Of a stretch of 64,000 bases of DNA, positions 23,822 to 34,526 are shown piece after piece. Made by a program: the position numbers and the translations under genes. The notes under the pieces were generated by a model, which did no database searches, was not told where the DNA came from, and saw only the letters and a program-made list of their open reading frames with translations. The stretch's first letter is position 1; each line of letters opens with the position of its first letter. This DNA comes from Erythroxylum novogranatense (Eukaryota > Streptophyta > Magnoliopsida > Malpighiales > Erythroxylaceae): the NCBI GenBank assembly GCA_029891385.1, contig CM057231.1, forward strand, positions 64,463,103 through 64,527,102, read 5' to 3'.

Positions 23822-26346
23822 ATTTTCTTGGGGTTTAATTAACAGGTCAATGATTAGAGGATTTTATTGCTTAGATTGATGGAATTAGGAGTATTAAATG
23901 GAGAAATTAAGATTAAGTTTGAGTATAGTATGGTGTTAGTTAAATTGAAGAGGTAAAAGTGTATAAGGGCAAAAATGGAAGATCACTTAAGTTTGAGAGG
24001 CTAAGGCATTACATGGAAGGGCATAATGGACTTTGCTCATGCATTTAGATTATAAGTGATAGAAGTAAATTGTAGTCTTTTATGTTAGAGAAATAAAATC
24101 TTGGAAGAGAGGAAGAAGAAGAGAAAAAGAGAAAAAGCTAGGGTTTTAGGAAATCTTGAAGAACTTGAAGACTTTGAGGCTAAAACAAGAAAGTATAAGC
24201 ATTAACCTTTCTTGATTTTTGGATGAAGCATAGTTAGGGTTAGTTAGAAGTGAAAACATGGTTGAATGTGTGTAGGAAGTTATGGATGAATAGTTTTTAA
24301 AAATGTTTAATCTTTTGGTTAATGATGAAGAGTGGATCATAAATTGGTTTGTAAATGATTTTGGGATGAAAATGAAGTAGAAAAGATGGGTTTATGTTAC
24401 TTTGACTTGTATATAAAGGAGGGGAAGTGAAAGGATAGAAAATGTAGCAAAATGGGTCGTCGATGTGGGTTTCTGGAGACTTTCGTCGCGGTGAAACCCT
24501 GACTTCGCCGCGGCGAAGCCCATTTTCCTACACAGATATGTTTTGGTATTTTAGCCATAACTTTTTGTGTAGATGTCCAAATAAGATAATTTTTAATTTG
24601 GTATAAACTAGAGACATAGGACTACAAATTGTATGAAGGAATAAAGTCTAAATTCAGTCTCTAAGAATCTCAATTTTTGTATGGAACTTAAGCATAGATT
24701 TTTTTTGTTTCAACTTTAGTCCAAATTTTTTAGGTATGACTTTCCAGTTCCTAAATCAAATTGAATGAAATTTTGGTTATTGTTTAAGGAAATCAAGTGG
24801 GGCAAGAGAGGTAAGAGGAGCAAGAGGAAAGTCATTCTTAAGCAAGTTTATAAGTAAGGAATCCAAGGTGGGTACATATTTATAATAGAGTAAATAAGCC
24901 ACTCATTGTTTTCTTTAAATCAAGGAAGCTAAATGATTTCAATTGCATCATAGATGTTGCATTTATTGGCTTCTTGATTGTATTGTGAAATTGTTATATG
25001 TTTACATGAATTGTGTTGATGATTGATGAAAAGACTTTGAAAAGGATTTCTCTTTGAAAAGATACATGTTTATGAAATCATGTTTTCAAAAATTGTTTCC
25101 AAAATATATCAAGTATATGAAAAGTAAGTTTTCAAGAAAATTTTCACAAGATTTTGAAATCTATGTGTTATGTGAGTTTGGGATAGTCCCTCAAGAACCG
25201 TCACGTGCACGTTGACCCAAGTATAGACTTCTCCCGCCTACCCACTAGTGGCATGGAGCTCCCTCAAGGACTCCCTCAAGAATTTATGACTACACAGGAC
25301 CATTATATGGGAATGTGTAGTGCGTCATGAATATGGACTTACCCAAATCATTATGATGTGATTATGTGCTTTTGATCTGTTGACAATTTGATGCATACAT
25401 GATGTAAAATTGGTCATGAATTGTTTGATGATATTTGCATATGAAATTACTTTGGTTTCGAAAATGCATAATGGAAATGAGTTTTTGAAATTGGTTTTCG
25501 CTTGTTTCTCGATTATAAATCTGTTACCCATGAGCGTTAAGCGCACCCCCTTATCCATCCGTCTTCAAGTGAAGAGCAAGCGATCGAGTAGTTAAGTGAG
25601 TCAAGGCATCACTCCTTTTAGTCAGATTTTTGGGTTTTTAAGCTAGTTTTTGTAAAGTAAAGCTTTAGTTGCATTTCGAGAAATTCTACTCTTGCAAATG
25701 ATGTATTTTTGGTTTATGTTGTAATGTGGCTTGAAATGCCCATTAAGTCTTTGTAAAACTCTCACTTTTGATATTAATGAAATATATGTTTGGATTTGTT
25801 TATGAATTTTCATGCGTTTGCAAAGTATTTGGATTTTGGGAAATTTCATGTGATTATGTTTAAGTTCATTTTGTTTTGGATTTGAATTGAGGATGGTTGT
25901 TGGGAAATTTATGGCTGCATTTAGTAGAGTCAATGTTGGGGTGGAGTAGTTGAAAGAGTTTAAGTTGCATTAAATGAGGTATGTAAATTTTGGGTTTTTG
26001 GTTCTGTTTCAGGGTTTTCTCCGTGGCAAATCCAATGGTTCGCCGCGGCGTAATTAACCCAAAACTCTTTATTTTCACTGGCATGGTGAGTTCGCTGTGG
26101 CGAAAATACAAATGCAAGTTCGCTGCAATGAAAGTTAAATCATTTATCGCGGCGTAAAATTTCGGAGAGGCCCAGGGTATTTTTCTTGCATGGCTTCACC
26201 GCAGCGAAACCACATTTCACAGCAGCGATGCCTGCCTTTGCTTCTGAAAGATTTTCCTTTTTATTTTTCAATTTCTAAGCCTCCCTCCACGTTCAAGTTT
26301 CACAATCCCATGTCCGATGTTGGGCTCTGAAAACGGGGTCCAACAT
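23822..26346 (+). repeat. 3' portion of an older LTR (target of the Ty3/gypsy element)
   Basis: Ends with TGTTGGGCTCTG...CGGGGTCCAACA, the same type of terminal hairpin as S1-S3, but has no matching start. Its left edge coincides with the end of the host Ty3/gypsy LTR, so the missing 5' part probably lies left of the window, separated by that insertion. It contains the G-box/W-box pair at 25202-25217 and two CpG-rich palindromic blocks (24455-24530 with TTCGCCGCGGCGAA, and 26015-26240). Confidence 0.72.
25202..25217 (+). promoter_or_regulatory. G-box plus W-box pair in old LTR
   Basis: CACGTG and TTGACC with the same four-base gap as at 12605-12620, although the surrounding LTRs are well diverged. 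Confidence 0.5.
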
Positions 26347-27947
26347 CCTAGGAGCACTGATTTGGGTTTTGTGTATAGATATTCAAATTTTCATTATTGT
26401 TTGGTTATTTATGTATGAACTCACTAGGTATCATGAGATGATGATTTTAATGCATTCATTGAATCATTTAATTGCATACCCATTGCTAAAACTTTGATAT
26501 AATATGTAATTGTTATGTTAAAATTTATATGTAGCGACTAATGATTCATAATCATTAAGGATAACATGAACTAGGTAAAATGACACATTGTATGTAGTTA
26601 TTGTCTTGATTAATCGACTATCCTAATTCTTAATGCTACTGCCTAATTAAATCTAGAAATCATATCCTAGGTTATTTGGTGATCAGGTTTAATTAATGAT
26701 CGTATCTTGATTAAACAAAACCTAAGAGAAAACTCAGGTTAATTATTAACCCACGATTAATAGTTGCTAAGAGAGATTTGAGAACAACAAATCAATAAAA
26801 AAATTTTAATTAGGGTGTAGGTCGAGATTGAACCAAAGAATCGGGTCCCTACTAAATTCCCTACTTTTATCATTTTTCATATGTTTTCTTTAATTTGTTT
26901 TTATTAGTCTAGTTTCATTTTATTTTCTTGTTTAAAAAATCCAAAACTACCCGTTAAACCTAAACAATAGTTACTTTCATTTCATAAACTTTTCACACTC
27001 TTTCTATGGAATCGACCTAGACTCACCACTGCTATAGTAATAGTTTAGTTATTTTATTTTGACTAGCATAATGATGCATTGTCACCACTCTACACGAATA
27101 TGTTTAAACCATGGAAATAAGGTTTTTGAATTAATAGGTCAGTTTTAACTAGCAGCATTGATTTGTTTAGCAAACCTAAGGTCAATGTGGACAGAGGAGA
27201 AGTTGGGAAGTGTACATGAGATGTACATGCATCAAGAGTTGATAGCCCAATGTTTGTGCACAGATCAACAATTGATAGCAGTAGATTCGATAGTTGCATT
27301 ATAAATGCAACTAGTATGATCGATACTAACCTATTGACCTAGGGTGGCTTATTGGGTAAACCCAAGGTCATTCCTATTGGAGTTATCTAAATGTAGTACC
27401 CTAGAAAGCAAATGTATTTACTTATAACTTAATCTTCTTCCATTACTTTTGTAATGAAAATATTTATTATTAATAAAACAAAAGAATTTGGTTTTATTTG
27501 TATGAGCATTATATAACTAGTCATAAGGTAGCAAGATTCTTTTATAAGTAATATGCATATACATGGAGATGTATAGGAAACATGTATATTATTAGAATCT
27601 AAATTAGTTAATTCACAGTTGAATAATCAAGTTGGTTGCTTAGTTATGGTTTAGACTATAGTATTGCGATTTATCTCCATATAAATAAGGGAGTTTACTT
27701 CAAGAGAATGATGAGTTTCTTATCATGATATTAGTTAACTATTGCACTATTAAATGAATATAAAATCACGAATGTTTTTAAAGAATAAAGTAGGCCATTA
27801 CTTTAATCTTAAAACATACACTTTAGCATTTTTTAATTACGAACCACAATCTTAATCATACATTCATTATAACTTATATAAATCTAGTTTGCAATTAGGT
27901 TTATGCCTTAAGTAAGTTTGGTTACGCTTAATTCATCCAATCCTATT
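26347..27947. other. Unclassified repeat-like DNA, no gene
   Basis: AT-rich, without a usable open frame. The stretch near 26990-27050 (CTATGGAATCGACCTAGAC, then CTCACCACTG) resembles the leader segment found just before the primer site in Tat/Athila-type gypsy elements, by recollection of the family. A TGTAGTACCC at 27392 could be an LTR edge matching GGGATATTACA at 33908, but the flanking bases do not form a clean duplication. Confidence 0.4.
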
Positions 27948-27952
27948 CTAAT

Positions 27953-30900
27953 TGTTGGACCCCGATCTTTGAGTGAAAATTTGAATTATGAAAATGAAAT
28001 TTAAGAAGTGCTTCGCGTATGTATTGTGTAATAGAGGACTTAAAATTAAAGGATATTGATAAGAAAAGAAATGATTTGATTTTGATATTTTTGGAGTTTT
28101 GAGTGGATTGGTGTGATTTATGAAATTAAGTGGATGAGTTGATTGAAATTAAGTTGAAAATTATGAATAAAAAGAGAAAGAGTGAAAATATGAAAAATTG
28201 TGAAATAGTTGACTTTTTGGCTTTTGAAAGTTGACTTTCGATTTAGGAAAAATTGGATAAAATGGTCTTCTGGAAACTTGTAGATTATGTTAAGAGCTTT
28301 CTGTAGACATAAAGTTTGCAATTTTTCGATATCGGGAGTGAAAGTTATGATCAGTCAAAGTTTATGTTTGATAGGGTTTGACTTTTATTATGGTTGGAAC
28401 TTTGACTGAGCAATTAACCTAATTAGAGGTTAAATTGAGCTTTGATGTTCCTCATAAAAGTTGAAGGATTTGTTTTGATCTTTATTTCGATATAAAGTAT
28501 GCAATTTTTAGATCTCGGAATAATAAGTTATGATTTTTACAAGTTTATATTGTGGTTTTAGCATGATTATTAGAGGATAGTATCTTTGACCGGAAAATGA
28601 ACTCCCGTAGGAGTCAAATTGATTTTTATGTCCTTCGTGGAAGATATAGAGCTTCCCTCAAGCTTTCTATAGAGACTAAGTTTGTCAAAATTGGAGTTCA
28701 GGATTGAGAGTTATGAATTTTGGAAGTTTCGGGTTTTTTGGTGGAAAAAAAAATGAAAAATGAAAATGAAGTTTCCCAGTCACTAGGGCGACGCATCGCC
28801 CTAGCGATGGCGAGCGTCCGGCTCGCTAGGGCCGCCTGGGCGAGCGAGCCTCGCCGCCCCAAGATCGACGCTGCTTTTGCTCTTTTAGTTTTCTTGATTC
28901 CTCCTCTAATTCGACCTTTGTTCACTCTTTTGCTCATATCTTTTCCGTCCGACATCCGATTGAGTTGATTCTTACGGCGTTAGATTCCTAAAACAATTCC
29001 CTACATCCTCATGGGAAATTTATAATTTTATGAGATTCAATTAATGGTGATTAATTTAATCAAAGTGAGTTGGGAAATTTTCCGAACATGGTTCAGTATT
29101 TTGTGAAATTTGGGATTTGTAGAGATCCGATTGAAGCGATGCTTGAGGAGAAATAAAGATAAGACAAGGGGCTACAAATCATATAAAGAAATGAAATGTC
29201 AATTTTTCCTTAAGTCCTTCGAATTATGAATGGAAGTTCTGATTAGAGTGTAATTTTTGGATTAGGAACATCTGAGAGTATTTTGAGTATAACTTTTGAT
29301 CTGGGAATCAAAATGAGGCGATTCTTGTTTTGAATTAAACTAGAGACATAAGGATACAATTGTTATGAAGACATCAAGTTTCAATTCTTTGATTAAGAAT
29401 GTGAATATTTGGACGGAAATAATCGTACATGGAAAATGTGTTAGAATATGGTTTTACCCGAACTGTTTTGCGTATAACTTTTGATGTAGTGATCCGATTT
29501 GAGCGCGGTCAGTGGCATTAGATTTGTATGATTGAGAGGAACATTTATCGAGAAGGAAGTTTTAACAAATTCCTTCAAATTGATAGTGCGAATCAGACCC
29601 GCAAGTGAGAATGACATAAGGTAAATGTAAGGGCATTTTGGTCTTTTAATCACATTTTAATGACATGGCCTTTAAAAATCAGATGAGTATCGTGGAAGAG
29701 TCTGGAAAATTGGAAAGAGTGAAATAAAAAGAGAAGAGAAATAACGAAGAGGGAAAGAAAAGAAGAGAAAATGGAGAAAGATGATTTCGGTGTTGGAGAT
29801 TTCGAAACTCTTGAGCTTCCAAGATTATTTTCGTTATTATTTCAAGAGGAAAGGATGGAGAATGAAGAAAGCTAGCTTTAGGAACCAAGGAATCCGAAAA
29901 TAGAAGGAGAAAGAGGTAAGAGAAAATTTTCCACTTTGAGTTTTTGATGAATTTTTGGTTTAGAAATATGGATAATGATATGGGTTTGTGATTTGTGAAG
30001 TTGGTTTTGATATATATGACTTAGGTTGTGTTTAATTTTGGATGGAAATTAATTTGGATTTATGCCTAATTTCGAAAATTAGGATTTTTAGAAATTTATG
30101 GCTTAGAATCATGGATAGTATAATGAATTGGTGAAATATGATATCAATTATGAAGAATTTGTGAATTATGATATTGAATTTGGATAAATTGGTTTAGGCC
30201 AATTTTAAGATTTGGGGATTTTTGAAATTGAGGATTTAGATATTTTGAAATTAGTGTGAATTGATGAATTGTGACATTAATTTTGAAAATTAAGTTAGTT
30301 ATGATATTGAATTTGAGTGAATTGGTTTAGGTCAAAGTTTGAAATTGGGGCTTTTAGAAATTCTGGTTTTGGAAAGCTTGGAAATATGACGATTATGAAT
30401 TTCCGATAGTTAATTTTGGGAATTACGCAATTTATGATGTGGAATTTGAATGATTGTGGCTTAGGTCAATTTTAATTGAAAGAAGGAAAGAAGCAAGGAT
30501 CAATTTGGAGCTAGGATCAAGTTTTTGGAATTCGAGGTGGGTAGCATATTTATATTTTGATTTGTAAGTATATATGACTTTTCGAAAATTTAAGAAAGTG
30601 AAAGAAAAGATTTTCGTACTTTATTCGTTTCTAAATGATTTTTGAAAAATTATTACAAGCTTAAATTCATTGTTTGAAATGATTTGATTAATCAATAGAA
30701 ATTTCTGAAAAATCATATGTTATGAGTGCATTGATAAATTATGCAAATTGTTGAATTTATGGAATTGTATGAATTATGTAGAACTGTGAATATATGTAGT
30801 ATGAAAATCAAGTTTTCGATTTGTGCCTTCGGGCAATCCGAAAGTTTCAGTTTTGAGTTATGTGATTAAGTGAGTTTGGTCAGGTCCCTTGGTGAGTCAG

Positions 30901-32216
30901 CGCTGTCTCTATTCGTATAGCCTTCTTCGGCTGCCCGCTAGTGGCACGGAGCTCCGATTTCGGACTCCCTTTACGGCTACACTAGACCGCTTTGCGGGAA
31001 AGTGTAGTACGTTCGCTCACTTTGCCGCAGGACCATTATCATGGGAATGTGCGAGACGCTCTGCTTGGACCAAACCAGACCATTCTGATATGTTATGTGT
31101 TTTGATTTGTTCTGTGTGTTGCATTCATGTTTAAACAAAATTGAGCAAGAAAAAAAAGTGACTTTTGTTATGAAAAGCTCGAAAGAAAATTAAAAGGTTT
31201 GAGAAAACCGTTTTGAAAAGTTACAAAGTTGAAAAATTAGCCCTTTTGGCAAAAAGTTTATGAAAGAAATGATTTCTGCTTATTTTTTATTTTATAAATG
31301 TGTTATCCACAAGCTTCCGAGCTCACCCCCCCTTTCATCCCCATCTCCAGGTTTTGAGCAGGAGATCGGATGAAAGAATGTGAAGACGTTTGGTCCATTT
31401 TTGCATCGTTTGTATTGTTACGTAAATTTTGAGATTTGGAATATTTTGGGTATTGTAAATGGCTTGCAATGCCATTAAAGTGTATTGTATATGAAATTGT
31501 GTATGAATTTGGAAATGAGATTGAGTTATGAGATCAGTATATTGTATTATAGTTGTGAGAATGTTTTAGAATTAAGATTGTGTTTGTTTCTGCTGAGATT
31601 CCGGACGGAGGGTCCGGTTTCTGATATTTGTGTGATTGATTGGATATTATAGAAGTGTTGTTTTGAACACTTTGCAGGTTTGGGTTAGTCATAAGGCAGT
31701 CGTTATGCTGCCGAATTTTCATTCGATAAGTTGAAAAAGAAAAATAAATAAAAACGAGATGTTTTCGGATGAGTTGAATGAGATTGCCTAAAGATGTAAT
31801 AAATGTATATGAGAAAAGAAAAAATATATACTGGATTTCGGGATAGTCTGAGTCTAAGGAATTCCAACGCGATGCTTCCTTTAGATAATTTATGCACGGA
31901 TGTCGGACATTTGTTAAGTATCGATTCCGCTTCGCTTCATTTTGCTTCGGTACTTTGTATTTCGTTTCGTTTCGAAATCCGTTCGTTTGGTTCAATTTGT
32001 TATGCTTTCCGATTTGCTTCCGTTTCGATTCTATATTCGGTTCGCATTTGCTTTGCTTCCGCTTGTTTTGTGATTCGAGTTCGCTTTTACTATTCGCTTC
32101 CGCATTTTGTTTCCGATTCGAAATTTCGATGCGAAATTTCCGTTTCCATTCGCATTCCGTTTCCTTCGTTCTTCGTTTTTCGGTTGGGATCCGGTTTTCC
32201 GGATCGGGTCCCAACA
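27953..32216 (+). mobile_element. Solo LTR S3
   Basis: A 4,264-bp unit from TGTTGGACCCCGATC to GGGTCCCAACA with a perfect CTAAT duplication (27948-27952 and 32217-32221). It is the same family as S1, with shared blocks at 28260-28720, 30890-31080, 31300-31390 and 31598-31715. A CpG-rich palindromic block lies at 28783-28875. The 237-codon minus-strand open frame at 31534-32247 comes from degenerate TTCGCTTCCG tracts and crosses the LTR edge, so I do not call it a gene. No internal coding region remains. Confidence 0.91.
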
Positions 32217-32221
32217 CTAAT

Positions 32222-33908
32222 GCTTTATATTCACACAATTTTCCCAAATCTCATTCATTTATACTTAATTCACATTGTTCATATCCTTTGAATCACATTT
32301 GCATTCATAAGAAAATCCTTATTCCATTAACAACTCACACTTCCTAAATTCATATACATTGATATCAAACAATTCATTCCTTAAATTATAGCATCAAATA
32401 ACAACCTAAACTCATCAAATACTTAATCAATTGATTCAACATCAAACTAAGTTCATTTTAAGCCCCAATCAAGTCCAAATACACCAACGTATAGTGCCTT
32501 ATCCTTATATGATTCAATAAGAACACAAGACACAATTTTTCTCACTTCTAAGCATTTCCAAGATCGTGGGAAGGAACTAATACAATTCCCACGATCACGG
32601 GATAGGTGAACCGAAAGTTCACCTTCATTTTCCTTGAACTTTTCTTCCTAATTTTAACACCTTCCTAATAGTCCCTTAATTATACCGTATTTATTCCTTA
32701 AAGATACTTCAATTCCTGATCAATTCATCTCTAATTCCAATTCAAAATCATTCATTTGTTAACTTATAAACAATTTATCCTTTATGCATCAAAAACTAAA
32801 CAGAAGCTTTCATTCACTTTTATAAATGTAATCCTAGTTCTTTCCCATTTAAAGAACCCTACACTAGCACCTTTCTTCATCATAAATTCACCTTCAACAT
32901 ACTTCAATTATCAATCTAATTCATCCTTAAAACAACCTATAACCTAGGGTTTCCATGTATCAAAAACAAAACCAATTCATCCATTAAATTCCAAGCACAC
33001 TTCATCGTCAACCCTATATGCAATTCATCCCTAATCAATCATCATGAATATTATGCTCACATATGTCACAATAGGGCAATCAATCACTTACTTGTTCAGC
33101 TCAAAGTCCCCTCAATTAACAAGCTAACCAAACCTCCCAAGAATTCAAGCATACACTAAGAACAAGATGGAAATAACAATCACAAGATGAAGGCTACAAC
33201 ATTTTGGCAATATTCAAAGTTATGGAGATTGTGTGGGTGTTTTGAGAGTGAGGAGGAAGAAGAAGAGAGCATGTGATCAAAAATATGAAAAAAAAAGATG
33301 GTCTTTCAAATGTAGGAATCATGGTGTATAAGTGTGTGGTGAGGGATGAGACACGTGGTGACGTTTGTCAAGTGGAGAGCTATGTCATGTGTCTTCTTCT
33401 CATGCTTCCAATTGTCACCTAATGTTTGGTCCATTTGTCACATAGTTTCCTAGGCCACTTGTCATCCAATTAGCTAAATCATTTTTCACTTATTCTCAAT
33501 GCCATATGTCACCATTTCATAGGTCTAATCAACCTAAATTCCCATATATCAATTTACCTTGCCCTTTGACATTTTTCCTATACTAAATGGACATATCATT
33601 CCATCAATCATTCAATTACAACAACAAATTTTCAAATTACTAATTATAATCCATCAAAAAAAAATTCAAGACGTAATCAACACATAATCACATCATAATC
33701 ACTTAAAACCTTTCATACACCGGAATACGTCAATTGAGTGCAATTTGTCTAAATCACAATTCATGTGTGTATGCCAATATCATGCATATGAAATCAATCA
33801 TAAAATCATGTCATAAATGTACCAAATTCATTACATATGAGGCCACTTATGTGACTCAATAGTCTAACACTTTAAATCCTTCAATAATTTAAAAGACGGG
33901 ATATTACA
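32222..33908 (-). repeat. LTR fragment (minus orientation), broken by S3
   Basis: Ends at 33908 with GGGATATTACA, i.e. TGTAATATCCCG on the minus strand, a common start of plant gypsy LTRs. No second copy is in the window and the other edge is uncertain. No gene is seen in it. Confidence 0.5.
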
Positions 33909-34370
33909 AAATAAATATACAATCAATTAAGCACATATCACCAAGGGAGGTTCCAATTGATATTTTAATGATAAAAAATATAATGACTACTATGGTGATT
34001 ATTATTTTGATGTTAAGAAATATAAAACAAATTGTAGTCATAAACTTAAGAAGATAGTGTATAAAGTCGATAAAGAGAAGTTGCAGTTTGTAATTAATGA
34101 AATCAAGATCAAAAAAAGAATAAAAGAAGATCAAGGCTCATCAAGGTTATTTTACATCTTGTGTTGTTATTTGTAAGCTCAGTCTGTTAATTTGATGATC
34201 CAAAAGGATCACCATACATAATCATTGCATCTTACTTTATTGCATAAGTCTTTACATTCATCAAAAGGCATTCAAGCTTTTGATTTAAATATAAAAGCCT
34301 CTTGATCTTTCAAATATTCTTTAGGGAACATTTTTGGAAGTCTTTAATCTAACCTTAATTATTGTAATAA

Positions 34371-34521
34371 TGATGTTGAACTAACATATGATGAATTAGT
34401 AGAAAGTTTAGAAATCAAAAGTAAGAAAAGAAAGAAATTGTCTTCCAAACTCAAAGAAGTTCAAAAATAGTTAGATGCATGCATGAGTGACAATAAAAAG
34501 ATGAAAAGTGAATTGTATGTT
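34371..34521 (+). pseudogene. Copia gag fragment, left part
   Basis: One frame reads NDVELTYDELVESLEIKSKK, then lysine/leucine-rich coiled-coil sequence (KLSSKLKEVQK), a stop, then LDACMSDNKKMKSELYVI. This is like the C-terminal coiled coil of copia gag polyproteins. It is interrupted by E2, with the target duplication ATTAA at 34522-34526. Confidence 0.6.
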
Positions 34522-34526
34522 ATTAA

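Noticed and set aside
28698..28968. Alanine/arginine-rich frames on both strands
   Set aside because: Arise from the CpG-rich palindromic block in S3; frames overlap on opposite strands.
31534..32247. 237-codon minus-strand open frame, the largest outside the recognised genes
   Set aside because: Low-complexity Lys/Arg/Glu/Asn-rich product of degenerate repeats, crossing the right edge of solo LTR S3; no domain.
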